A DNA stretch of 64,000 bases. Origin: Pseudoips prasinana. Lineage: Eukaryota > Arthropoda > Insecta > Lepidoptera > Nolidae. This document shows, piece by piece, positions 36,301 through 46,480 of this stretch. The notes under the pieces were generated by a model that was not told the DNA's origin, did not search any database, and saw nothing but the letters and a program-made list of their open reading frames with translations. Each line of letters starts with the position of its first letter. Positions within the stretch are counted from its first letter, which is position 1. The stretch is taken from the NCBI GenBank assembly GCA_951640165.1, contig OX621252.1:22899934-22963933 (forward strand). The letters run 5' to 3'. Made by a program: the position numbers and the translations under genes.

Positions 36301-39300
36301 AAATTGGAACTGCAGCCGTAAATTGCAAATTCCGTCTTGGACTCTCTTTAACCAAATTCAGGACCTCTGTATAAACTCTCTCCGTAAATGTTACACAAAG
36401 TAACATTTTGTTTTCTATAACAGCTTCCACTGACAATTCAAAATCAGTTGATAATGTATAGAGGCAATCAATAATTTTTTGAGGTAGGCTGTTTGCGTAA
36501 TCACTTGCTATTTTCTGCATTTCTATAAGCTCGACGCTCGTAAGTCTACTCATGTCTAGACACCCTAGTATTATGATTAATGCATCAGCTCCCGCTTCAT
36601 TGCAGGTAATCCATTTGACTCCGAATTTAAAGGCATTTAATTCTGAATCTGTGTAGAGATGTGGATGTGATAAGTACCAGAACAATTTTTGTATGGTTGG
36701 TATGGTTTCTTGTGGCATTTTTTTGAAATTAAAAAGTCCGTATGTAGTAGCAGATTGTTCTAATTTGGGGTAAAATGCATTTTCTGCTATAACCATTACT
36801 TCCAACCAGTCAGTTAGGGATATTTTTAGCTCTAACCAATCTGTGATTTGTTTGATTAGTTCAGCCATTTGAAGGAAGTTTGCAGCTAACGCTATCTCTC
36901 CAATTGTAGCATATGGATATTCTTTCATATCCAGACTCGACGTTTCCATGTATTTGAAGATTAATTTCATTGAACTGGCATCAATAACCTAGAAAAACAA
37001 GTTTTTAGGAGTAATAATAAATATAATACGTTTTTAGGGTTCCATACCCAAAGGGTAAAACGGGACCCTATTACTAAGACTCCGTCTGTCACCAAGCTGT
37101 ATCTCATTAGCCGTGATAGTTAAGACAGTTGAAATTTTCACAGATGATGTATTTCTATTGCCGCTACAACAACAAATACTAAAAACAAAATAAAATAAAT
37201 ATTTAAGTGGGCTCCCATACAACCAACGTGAATTTATTGCTCGTTTTTATAGATAATGGTACGGAACCCTTCGTGCGCGAGTCCGACTCGTACTTGGCCG
37301 GTTTTATTTATTTACCTGTGACATTTGTGCATTACATATAAATTGGCATGCTATGATAACCACTAACATCTTCTGAAGCTCAGAAGATGCTAGTATGGTA
37401 TCATAGCTAGCTAGCTAAATATCATGTGAGCTAGCAAATAATTGTAGGCTTGTAGGATTAGTCGACTTATTGTTATTATGAGAAGTTTTTATAACAAAAG
37501 AGGGCACAACGTTATTCGCTCAAAGAGCAGCCCAACTGGGAAAGTACCTCCACCTTACAGAAGACATGCCTTAATAATAACATTAACAATTTTAATGCCA
37601 GCTACGCCCTCGCGACCCCACTGTTGTTGCGAATGTAGATGGGTGGTGGTGATCTAATTTTTTCTTTTTTTTAAATCGTTTATTCATAAATGAAAATCAA
37701 ATTTACAATTAAATTGTTCCTCGCCAAGGGACAGAGCTTGTTGGCGAGACGCGCTCGTTTATATAATATTAAAGGTATATATCACAATTAGTATTATACT
37801 ATATACTTAAATATTTTAAAATCTTTAACTTACTATCAAGTGACTATATGTCATTATTTCATTATAAAGAGTAACCATTACATATACACCAAAAATAATA
37901 ACTTAGAGGAACAACTAAATTACTTGAGTATCTATAGTTTCATAGATAAAGGGAATAGAATCTTAAATTTAGATTATTTTTCAAAGTTACAGGAGACAAT
38001 GAAACTCTGAGGCCGAGGACACTCGAAACTAACAAACAAAAGGCAAATGTACCTAATACTTAATAGTTTTCACCCAAGTATTTTATTATTTTCCTGTGTT
38101 ATTATTTCGATGTACCTAACATATCATATATTACACTTTATAACAACAGTTGTCAGTGAAAATGTCAACATCGGTCCAGCAGCAGAAATTGGATACAGAC
38201 AGACAAAAGTTTTTTGTTTTATTTTTTTCTTATTTGTACCATATAAAAATTCAAAGTTCAGTGCTTAGCTGTTATTTAGACATTACAAATAGATTCTTCA
38301 ATTTTCTCATAAAAATCAGTCTATCAGAAACTAGCGTACATTGTCTAGATCAAAATTGTAGCACATTGTAATTCATCAACGGGTACACACAAATAGATTT
38401 TATCAAAAGCAGTTAAGGAGGAGTTCATTAACAAACACTAGTATGTAAAGATAATAATTGTCATTGTTTCCATATCTCTCATGGCTATCTTTACCTCCAT
38501 TTCTTGGCAATGTGACATTTTAGAGTACCATTTTATTAGTATTTATTGCTTGTCTTTCACCCATAGATACCAGGTTAAATCTGAACTTTGCAAAAATTTT
38601 GGCTATAACGTCTTCCATACAAAATGTTCGAAACACTTTGTAATTCAACATGAAAGTAATTACTTCAGAGGCTGGTAATTTTTTGAAAATAAGGGAGTTA
38701 TGTTGACAGCAATCAATTGTTTTCTGTGAGTTTTATCTTACACTATGCTAAGAAGGTCACATTTAAAACATTATTCAAACAAAAGTATCTCAAAAATTTG
38801 CTACTCAATATATACGGGTATTTAATATGTTATGTATTCTATAATAAAATGAAATTTATTCAGCAGTTGGGGTATTAACATACACTTATACTTGTCAAGC
38901 TCACAATGCAGTACATCAATATAAATAAATAAATTTCTGTGGCAACTAACACACTGATCCATCACCATCTGATCCTAAACTAGGCAGAGCCTGTACTATG
39001 GCGACCAGACAACTGATAAACATACTTATATATTTTTAAATATATACATATTATTGATAAATTACACCCGACACAGAACAAACAATTGTGTTCATCATAG
39101 AAAGATTTGTTATGGGTGGGAATCAAACCCACAACCTCTGGCTTAGCAGTCAGGGTCACCAACCACTGGACCTACAGGCTAGTCTAGTTAAATACAATAT
39201 TAAAATAACAATTCTTTTTAACTAGTTGTCCATGCTGAATAAGAAATTTCAAGTTGCTTACTTACTAGTTTAAAATTTATTATAATTTAATTTTCACAAT

Positions 39301-40338
39301 TGATGATACAGGGCAGTTGGGGAGCACAAAAGGCAATTCACATTTCTAATATTTGAAGGATTGTAACAAAAATTTTAATTTCTTCACACACTGAGCATAA
39401 TATTTGAACATGAATTATGGACACATATTATCTAGCTGCCAAATGTCACAAATTCATAATAAGACTAACTAAAGACTTAAGAGAAGCAATTATTGTTGAA
39501 CAACCAAACATACATGTAACCCAACAGAGCAATCTTTTTGGATAACTATAAAATTCTGGGTGTTGCTTCCCTCAGCCAGTAACTTTCAGGAGAGTGTGTG
39601 GTAGAAATATTGTTATAGAAGATTTACATTTTTGCATGTGACATTGTTCAGACATGGCCAGCTGACCCCAAACTAAGCAGAGCTGGTACTATGGAATCCA
39701 GATACCTGATATACTACATATAGTACTTTTCTTTTGTAAAAACATACTTATACAGATAATTACACCCAGACTCAGGACAAAAAGACATGTTCATGCACAC
39801 AAATATCTGTCCTGGGTGGGAATCGAACCCACGACCTGGGGCGTGAGCGGCAAGTAGGTATCTACCTACCAACCACGCCAACCGGCATATTATTAAATGC
39901 GTTATGTATGTATGAGCAACAGATGTTGCTTAGTATATGAAAACCTATTATATTTTAAGTATGTTCATTAGTTGCCTCGTTGCCATAGGACAGGCTTTGG
40001 CTAGTTTGGGAACAGATGGCAGTGTGTTAATTGTCCTAAGATATTTATTAATATTGTGACTATAACGCAAATAATTTTATGGTACACCATACACTAAAAA
40101 AAAGGAAAACCTCGTATTTTAAATATTTGATGCAATATAAAGGAGCATATGTTTTTTAAGTAGAAGGTAAAGGAATACTTACATCTATGACAATTTCTTT
40201 CTGCTCATTTTCAACGAAGTTCCCGCTAAACATAGCTCGAAAATAATCGCTATGTTTGCTTAACACAGCCTTATTGGCGGTAAAGACTTCTCCTTCAACC
40301 AATAAAGAAACATCTTGCGGAGACTCCATTATTCGCAA
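24357..40338 (-). CDS. BTB-BACK-Kelch protein (KLHL-type), four exons
   Basis: Read on the minus strand, exons are 40338/40329-40183, 36988-35979, 26278-25932 and 24601-24357, all with GT-AG borders and consistent phase, giving about 582 residues, a normal KLHL length. Two in-frame ATGs begin the ORF (40338 and 40329); the second starts MESPQDVSLLVEGEVF and fits the usual BTB start. BTB spans exon 1 and the start of exon 2 (SKHSDYFRAMFSGNF). BACK follows (LTDWLEVMVIAENAFYPKLE). Kelch-type repeats begin around IVLVGGEYGKG and DIMYIVGGVGG and continue through exon 3 (RGYIYLSQNYFPTLYRF). KLHL proteins are commonly substrate adaptors for CUL3 E3 ligases; that role is inferred from architecture only. 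Kelch blades after the second repeat are weak. The specific subfamily is not recognised. The 9.7-kb intron 2 is filled with transposons. AATAAA on the minus strand at 24256-24251 is a good poly(A) signal about 100 bases past the stop. Confidence 0.9.
24880..25212 (-). repeat. SINE-B, near full length
   Basis: On the minus strand: box A TTGGTCTAACGGTAGAG, box B GGGTTCAAATCCCGGG, body TTTTTCCGTAAAAAG, GTGCCTCGGAGAGCACG, and a 3' part with TCATGAGAGTGATGGAATAG. In Kelch intron 3. Confidence 0.7.
26550..26870. mobile_element. MITE with hairpin-forming terminal repeats
   Basis: Ends GGACGAT / ATCGTCC; inside each end is ACTCGCACAAAACGTGCGAA (left) and its inverse (right), each of which can also fold on its own. 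About 321 bp, AT-rich centre, no ORF. Confidence 0.65.
27118..27148. repeat. Perfect 14-bp palindrome
   Basis: CGAGCATTTAGACA, loop AAA, then the exact inverse TGTCTAAATGCTCG. No flanking element recognised. Confidence 0.7.
28283..28804. mobile_element. Tc1/mariner-type MITE
   Basis: Ends CAGGGTGGCCCA and TGGACCACCCTG, flanked by TA on both sides (28281-28282, 28805-28806). About 522 bp, no transposase. A second hairpin (GGTAAATATT ... AATATTTACC) lies at 28427-28462. Confidence 0.7.
29273..31360 (+). mobile_element. Tc1/mariner-IS630-type transposon with DD82E-like transposase
   Basis: Terminal inverted repeats begin GGTATA and contain CCGGCACGTAAG then TGGCAAG (left 29273-29305; right about 31331-31360), flanked by TA (29271-29272, 31361-31362), the usual Tc1/mariner target. 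It carries one spliced transposase gene. Inserted in sense-opposite orientation to the Kelch gene, inside Kelch intron 2. Confidence 0.82.
29577..31088 (+). pseudogene. DDE transposase, spliced, two 1-base frameshifts
   Basis: ATG at 29577 (MPRTSTVLRRHARKMV) opens an N-terminal HTH region (KTSERTVRRIVKEGR). An A9 run at about 29777-29785 shifts the frame by one base. The DDE core follows: IIYTDESYV (first Asp), then a 100-base GT-AG intron at 30137-30236 that rejoins HSVSKTWSDES, then VIIMDNASYH (second Asp). A second shift sits in the A4 run near 30501. The third acidic residue is in YHPDLNPIEMAWAAIKG. Between the second Asp and this Glu there are 82 residues (DD82E) where Tc1/mariner usually has 34-41. 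The extra segment (KKADMQRWLAEKGI ... KPQLYKLIQLYK) looks like a SAP-type helix pair. The C-terminus is acidic and ends at 31088. Either a recent pseudogene or A-run errors in the assembly. Confidence 0.78.
31744..32989 (+). mobile_element. 1.25-kb inverted-repeat cassette with a small ORF
   Basis: About 40-bp terminal inverted repeats: left 31744-31783 and right 32950-32989 share CGTAGAACAA then CTAGCTGGACAA, with outer ends CGCACTGTG and CGCACAGTG. The family is not recognised. It has no transposase; its only coding content is the small spliced ORF at 32006-32736. Confidence 0.7.
32006..32736 (+). CDS. Small spliced ORF of unknown function inside TIR cassette
   Basis: ATG at 32006 starts six codons (MDCVHK) with a GTAAGT donor after 32024. 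A pyrimidine-rich acceptor ends at 32280 and exon 2 continues in phase (VFTVSKMDFFEEWLKHPK, then VELFRFISLRHDFDG). The frame closes at 32510. A one-base shift near 32455 opens a second frame (AAVQEIAAVQRIATNRDLL, IGSFPIEVLDLLVQPS) ending at 32736 with an acidic tail (DYSMDDSSDDSDDE). The join probably was one ~180-residue protein; an imperfect repeat of GCAGCTGTGCAA at the shift point may explain the break. There is no domain I recognise. It may be an accessory protein of the parent transposon or a captured host gene. Confidence 0.5.
33000..33940. other. Kelch intron, nothing recognised
   Basis: AT-rich intron sequence with short spurious ORFs only. Confidence 0.4.
33950..34335 (-). pseudogene. 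Possible glycine-rich secreted peptide, broken
   Basis: On the minus strand a hydrophobic stretch (YYLAIIVAVLVGMGLSFPG, no ATG, TGA just upstream) precedes, after a frame change, a Gly-rich stretch (GSGISGIGGPVGTPLTGSSG) that runs to 33950. The start resembles an insect signal peptide. A similar YLVIIASVMA stretch follows past the stop. Weak coding evidence; the opposite strand is Pro-rich simply as its mirror. Confidence 0.25.
34495..34545 (-). repeat. SINE-B head fragment
   Basis: AACACGCTACCGTTAGACCA matches the antisense box A of SINE-B. Confidence 0.45.
34690..35130. repeat. Degenerate ~47-bp minisatellite
   Basis: About nine units built on CCTTGCTAGCTACGCAGAGT, GTAGAGAGACA, GAGTCTTCGT. 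The GCTAGC core or its variant recurs at 34748, 34794, 34847, 34884, 34933, 34981, 35027, 35077 and 35116 (spacing 37-53). Confidence 0.75.
35150..35923. other. Kelch intron, unassigned
   Basis: No gene. 35475-35690 is open on the minus strand (FDFDLVRGWVNGYFTNLRAS) and may be a transposon scrap, but no family is recognised. Confidence 0.35.
37031..37306. repeat. Interspersed repeat with GGGTTCC / GGAACCC ends
   Basis: TTTTTAGGGTTCCATACCCA at the left is mirrored by GGTACGGAACCC at the right, followed by GAGTCCGACTCGTACTTGGC. The element is one I associate with many lepidopteran genomes; class unknown. Confidence 0.6.
37310..38930. other. Kelch intron 1, nothing recognised
   Basis: AT-rich, short ORFs only; no repeat boundary could be set. 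Confidence 0.4.
38935..39187 (-). repeat. SINE-A, full length
   Basis: Antisense: CCATCTGATCCTAAACTAGG, TGTACTATGGCGACCAG, box B GGTGGGAATCAAACCCAC, box A end CCACTGGACCTACAGGC. Confidence 0.75.
39640..39890 (-). repeat. SINE-A, full length
   Basis: Antisense: ACATGGCCAGCTGACCCC, GTACTATGGAATCCAG, box B GGTGGGAATCGAACCCACG, box A end ACCAACCACGCCAACCGGC. Confidence 0.78.
39965..40060 (+). repeat. SINE-A 3' end
   Basis: TTGCCATAGGACAGGC, TTTGGGAACAGATGGCAGTG, TTGTCCTAAGATATTTATT. Confidence 0.65.
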
Positions 40339-40569
40339 AAGTAAATTTTCCGTAATAAAGTAAATTTTACTATAGCATAATTATTTTCGCTAATCGCAAT
40401 TTAACTGTCGTTATCAATCAATATCTAGTCTAGAAGCTCTAAGTTGTATCTAAGCTGTTTGATAGTGTTACCTACTCACAAAATAGATACCTATGAGATA
40501 TTTCTTCTTACAGAAATAAACAATGTGTTATCTGATCAACACAAAGGATTTCGGAAAATTAAGTGTTAT

Positions 40570-41490
40570 AAAACGGCTATTTATTTATTTTAGGAAAAAA
40601 TCTTAAAAATGTGGATAAGAAATTACCTGTCTACAGTTTTTACATGGATATGACAAAAGCATTTGACAACGTAGATCACAAAATACTCTTACGAAAGTTA
40701 AATGCAGTTTGGTGTCAGGGATAACGTAACATATTATTATTGTAGATTATTGATATCGGCCCTAGTAATCAAGTCTTATGTCAGTAACAGGCAACAAACA
40801 GTAACATTCAATTTATTTTCGTATAAAATCTAAAATTGAAAGATCATATTTGTCTGGGTTCAGAACTATTACTCAAGGAGTGTCCCAAGGCAGTGTGCTT
40901 GGGACACTCTTGTTATTAATTTATTTAAATGTATTTCCCTCAGTGACCAATCTTCCAATGATTATGTTTGCAAATGTATGCAAATGAAAGATTAATTATA
41001 GAATGGCTAGATTTAAAAAAAAATTAAGCATGTCATAGTTACCTCGCATGGAACGTTACTTGTTACCTCGCATTACCTCGCATGTATCAAGGCTGAATAC
41101 CCTTCTTACTGCCTTAGTTTTATTAATAAAGCTGTATAATAACAGTTCCGAATACAGATTTCAAACGTAAAAAAATCTAGGTATGACAAAAGGGTATACA
41201 AACATTTGGACAACGAATGCATAGAAATATGACACTTAATAGTAATTTCAATAACCGAAAAATCTGAGAAATAAATGTAATACAATTTCTTGAACTTCAT
41301 ATATCAAATACTTTGACATTACATGGAAAACACAAATAGAAGCTATATGCAACTAAACCCATACGCTCATGCTCTCTCTACTTACTTAATAAAACTGTAA
41401 ACAAAGTCGCAGAACTAACACTACTAATACCACGGCTTAGTTGCATCAACGTTACGATACGCCATAATATTTTGGGGAAACGCCACGGGA
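40570..41490 (+). pseudogene. Degenerate reverse-transcriptase fragment
   Basis: Interrupted frames still show VYSFYMDMTKAFDNVDHKIL (RT motif), RTITQGVSQGSVLGTLLLLI and, further on, WKTQIEAICN and IFWGNA, in the order of a CR1/jockey-like RT. Many stops and shifts. It lies just upstream of the Kelch gene's first exon on the opposite strand. Confidence 0.6.
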
Positions 41491-41769
41491 AGATAGTGCA
41501 ATAAATTTTACCTAGAATAGTTTAAATTGATATATGTATACAATTTATACAATACAATGTGATATGTTAATTTATTTAATAAGTGCGCAATCATCATCTG
41601 TACACCGCACCGTGTAAAATGATACAACATAGCGAAAATTTCTTTTATAATTATTTAAGTTCATACATACATACATTTATGTACTGCAACTATGTTCACT
41701 GGTTAATTAGCCCTAGAAGGACATTTAAAAGGTTTCTCAAAAAACTCAAACTCAAAAGTCATTTATTCC

Positions 41770-43785
41770 GTTAAAATATTACATTTGTGTGGAATCGTCA
41801 ATTTTTTTTTACCCTACCGTGCAGTGCATAACGTGGCAGCTACTGAGAAACACTGCCAGAAAACTCAGTAGGAATCCTTTTTTAAAATATTTATTTCTTA
41901 CACAAAATTACATTGTATTTAAATGTGTTAATTTAGAGCGACACAATCCCAAGCTGTTTTGTCACTTAAATCATCAGAAGTTTTGTAGTAAGCCATGCTA
42001 CACAATTTGGCTTTTATAATTCTTTTAAACTTATTCATAGACATTTCTCGGATAAGTTGGGCAGTTTGTTATAGAATCTTATATCCCATAAAAGAGTTAC
42101 TTACTTTGTGGAGACGGGTGGTATGTAACACAAAGTTATGCTTAATCTAGTATTTGTATTATGAGTATCGCTCCTTTTACAGAAGGAGTCTTTATGTTTA
42201 TGCATATAAATTAGATTGTCATATATATATACTGACATGCTACAGTCAGAATGTTAATCTCTTTAAACTTCTCTCTCAAAGATTCTCGCGGACCAAGTTT
42301 ATATATTGCAAAAAAGCCATATATATGGCTCTTACAGCTCTTTTTTGCAATACAAATATGGTGTTAGTGTCCGCAGCGCTACCCCAGATAAGAATTCCAT
42401 AGGACATTATACTATGAAAATAACTCAAATAAACCATTCTAATGTATCCAGATCAGTAAGCCGTCTTATAGTTTTAACAGCATATGCAGCTCGACTTAAT
42501 TTGCCCGATAGTTTTTCAATTTGTGGGCCCCATCCGCCATCGTAGTTTTGAATCAATTGTGTTACCCAAGAACACAGTGGACTCAACAGGGGTCAATCCA
42601 GCCCCATTAAGGTATACATTGGTAGCCACCTATTTCACTTTAGGTGTAGAGAATTTAATGACTTTAGTTTTCTAGTCATTTAGCAAAAGATTATTAGCAT
42701 TAAACGAATGAACAACTTTAGAGATTGCGTCATTTACTTTGTCAAATTTGCCTAATTGTCGATTTATTTTATACGTCAATGAAGTATCATCCGCAAACAA
42801 AACAATCTCATGTTTATCCCTTACATAGTAAGGTAAGTCATTAATATATATTAAAAATAAGAATGGGCCGAGAATCGACCCCTTTACCACTGGGGATCCC
42901 GCAGATTTTTTTACCATTTATATCGACCTATTTCCCAAGTAAGAAGTCCAAAAGTTTAAAGTGAGCTTTGTTCCTGATACCGTAGTGGTGTAGTTTCCTG
43001 ACAAGAGTGTCGTGATAAACACAATCATATGCTTTGGACAAATCGCAAAAAATACCTAATGCATCCTGCGAGTCTCCTCCCAAGCCGCGAATATACTTTT
43101 TAACAGCTTGACTCCTGCATCTATAGTTGAACAACCCTTCGTGAATCCAAACTGTTTCCGATGAAGTAAATGATGTAGGTATATTAAAGTGACTGAGCAA
43201 CTGGCTACGCATTAGCTTTTCAAATATTTTTTTTAGTTAGAGTGGGCAATACGAAAATAGGTCGGAAGTTTGAAGGATCTGAAGTATCATCAGCTTTAAA
43301 CAATGGTATAATTTTACTATACTTCATCAAGTTTCCTGACTTGATGACGTATAGTAAAATTATATACGCCAGATGCGACACAGCAATTAACACAGCAGCT
43401 ATATGTGGGGCGATTATAGTTATTATTGATGAAATTCTCTTAACAGATAAACCCCACAGATCCCTAGTGTTTTTCATATTAATACTTTTGAAAGCATTCA
43501 AAATATCTTTAGGGTTAACCACCGAAAATTCAAAATCTGTGTCACACTTCTCTACGCTTTGCTGGAGTATTAGCTCAGCAGATACAGAAGAAGACGCGAG
43601 AGATTTGGTAACATCGGTTGGAACATTAGAAAAATATTTTTCAAACTCAGTCGCAACTTCTAAATCGCTTTTAATTACAACATTATTTATTCTTAAATTA
43701 AAATCACGACTACGTATTTTTTTTCTACCTGTCTCAGTATTAATAATCTTCCAAGTAGTTTTTATAATATCATCTAATTAGAAAC
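41770..43785 (-). pseudogene. CR1/jockey-like LINE ORF2, degenerate
   Basis: Minus-strand pieces in order: [105 protein letters not shown], then a C-terminal region down to about 41770. The catalytic FADD is present, but stops and shifts break it into at least five frames, so it is dead. Endonuclease and ORF1 are missing. Closely related to the fragment at 61600-62212. Confidence 0.78.
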
Positions 43786-44096
43786 TAATTCGATTAGGTA
43801 CTAATTTATAAAATTACAAATGCAAAAACGAAAATATTTCCTGTCGCATGTCGTTAGAGCTCCAGGCAATGACATGCCACAACGATAGACAACTATTGGA
43901 ACCACGATCCTGGATAGCGGGAAATAATTAATTAAATTGTATGTTTAATTTAATTTAATGTGTTTATAATCCGAATAATCCAAATATATATGCCAGCCGT
44001 TCACACAGGACCACTTCATACGTCACAAAAAGACATTGCATTGCTGAAATGTCGCGTTTCGATACGTTCGGAACTATTTGCGAACTTATGGCTACG

Positions 44097-44977
44097 GGTG
44101 ATATACCCATCTAATTAATATAACATCTGATTATCAGCTTAATTTTGAGAAAATGCAAATTTCGTTTAAACTTGGCTATGCTATATTACAATTAATAAAG
44201 AATATCAGCAGCAGAGAAGGGGGAATATAACCAGTCATTATAGTTTATGGGCTATTCAAAGGAATAGATCGAAACCTGGGCCGTACTGAGATTTGAGGTC
44301 TCCCCGGTGGTGTCAAATTGATTACCGGTACATCGAGGATTTCGTCAACGTCACTATGTCAGCGTGACTCCAAGAACCCGAAACCAATTCACTCTCGAGG
44401 CGTGAGAGTGGAAGAGAAAAGACAAAATTATAAAATAAAATCGTTTTATAGCAGGTTATAAAGGTTTGTATGTTTATTACTCAAACACCTATAAACGGGT
44501 GAACAGATATGGCACAGAGATTATAGTCTGGAAGAAAACATAGGCTATTATGGCTAAAACTTGGCGTACATGAATTGTGTGCTAATGTTACATACTTGCT
44601 ACTTGCTGTTAATTCATTTATATTATAGATTTGTATTATTAAACTGAAACTTTTTTTATATCGCCTCAATTTTTTCAGTCTGTTCCTCGCATCGCATCAG
44701 CTGACCATATAGCATTTACATTCTCAGTCATTTGTGGAAGTCCTCCACAGTATTTATGTGTCTTTTGATAAGTGTAAATGTCGTTAACAATAAACCAAGA
44801 ATAATGAGAAAATATTCGACAATTAGTTACTTTACGCCGTAAGAGACAAAGTTTTTAAAATGGTCTGAAATAAATGATTAATAAAAAAAATTAAAATTTA
44901 TTTGCATGGTGGCTTCATAAAACCACACAACACATCTTGTTATATATTACATTACAAGACACAAATACAGGTGCACT
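44097..44977. repeat. 881-bp tandem duplication, unit 1
   Basis: GGTGATATACCCATC (44097) to CAAATACAGGTGCACT (44977). Unit 2 follows with no gap. Contains an RTE scrap at 44250-44400 matching 61090-61240. Confidence 0.95.
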
Positions 44978-45858
44978 GGTGATATACCCATCTAATTAAT
45001 ATAACATCTGATTATCAGCTTAATTTTGAGAAAATGCAAATTTCGTTTAAACTTGGCTATGCTATATTACAATTAATAAAGAATATCAGCAGCAGAGAAG
45101 GGGGAATATAACCAGTCATTATAGTTTATGGGCTATTCAAAGGAATAGATCGAAACCTGGGCCGTACTGAGATTTGAGGTCTCCCCGGTGGTGTCAAATT
45201 GACTACCGGTACATCGAGGAAATCGTCAACGTCACTATGTCAGCGTGACTCCAAGAACCCGAAACCAATTCACTCTCGAGGCGTGAGAGTGGAAGAGAAA
45301 AGACAAAATTATAAAATAAAATCGTTTTATAGCAGGTTATAAAGGTTTGTATGTTTATTACTCAAACACCTATAAACGGGTGAACAGATATGGCACAGAG
45401 ATTATAGTCTGGAAGAAAACATAGGCTATTATGGCTAAAACTTGGCGTACATGAATTGTGTGCTAAAGTTACATACTTGCTACTTGCTGTTAATTCATTT
45501 ATATTATAGATTTGTATTATTAAACTGAAACTTTTTTTATATCGCCTCAATTTTTTCAGTCTGTTCCTCGCATCGCATCAGCTGACCATATAGCATTTAC
45601 ATTCTCAGTCATTTGTGGAAGTCCTCCACAGTATTTATGTGTCTTTTGATAATTGTAAATGTCGTTAACAATAAACCAAGAATAATGAGAAAATATTCGA
45701 CAATTAGTTACTTTACGCCGTAAGAGACAAAGTTTTTAAAATGGTCTGAAATAAATGATTAATAAAAAAAATTAAAATTTATTTGCATGGTGGCTTCATA
45801 AAACCACACAACACATCTTGTTATATATTACATTACAAGACACAAATACAGGTGCACT
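44978..45858. repeat. 881-bp tandem duplication, unit 2
   Basis: Same length as unit 1 with only a few substitutions noticed (near 45202, 45221, 45466 and 45653), so the offset is constant at 881 throughout. Confidence 0.95.
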
Positions 45859-46480
45859 CACTTTCGTGATATAATCCGATGGCTAAGACGAAGGTATGAA
45901 TATTCTATTCAGCTAGATCCGACGGTTTTACATATCTAACGAGTACCTACAAATGAAAAATCTGATATTCTCAATAACTTGTCGAATTTTATTCATAGAT
46001 ATAAACTCGTCGTATTTGTTTAGCGAGGACGACGCGCGACGCGGACGGTATGTCTTTTTGCAACAGTCGGTGTACAGTAAGTCCAGCGTATGTACCTACT
46101 TATAAAAACAGCTGGGTGTAGTTTACAAAGAGTATTTAAACTTAAACCTACAGTAGTTTAAAGAGTTGGAGGGAAATTTTGACGTATGGTTAATTTTGGT
46201 AACTTGTTGATTTTGACGTTTTAATTATGGATATAAAATAAAAACAAGGAAGGAACAAAGAGTCTCAAAAGTCCTTTAATTTACAAGCCCTTTAGAGCGA
46301 CACAATAAGATAATTTGTGACGCGATACCATACGATAAACAGTGTTTCATAATAAGTAGCAGGCACATTGGATCTAGTAAAAGAACCGTCTGATGGCTAA
46401 CTGAACACTTATAAAGTCATTTATTTTTGTGTGGAAAGTATTTTAATGTCTCGGTGATATAGAATTATTTAAAAAACAAC
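45859..46480 (+). other. Rad51: RAD51 upstream region and 5' UTR
   Basis: 622 bases between the tandem duplication and the RAD51 ATG. No TATA box in a convincing place and no repeat recognised; the promoter and transcription start should lie here. Confidence 0.4.

Noticed and set aside
44481..44669. 62-codon ORF repeated exactly at 45362-45550
   Set aside because: The repetition is explained by the 881-bp duplication; the sequence has no coding features.
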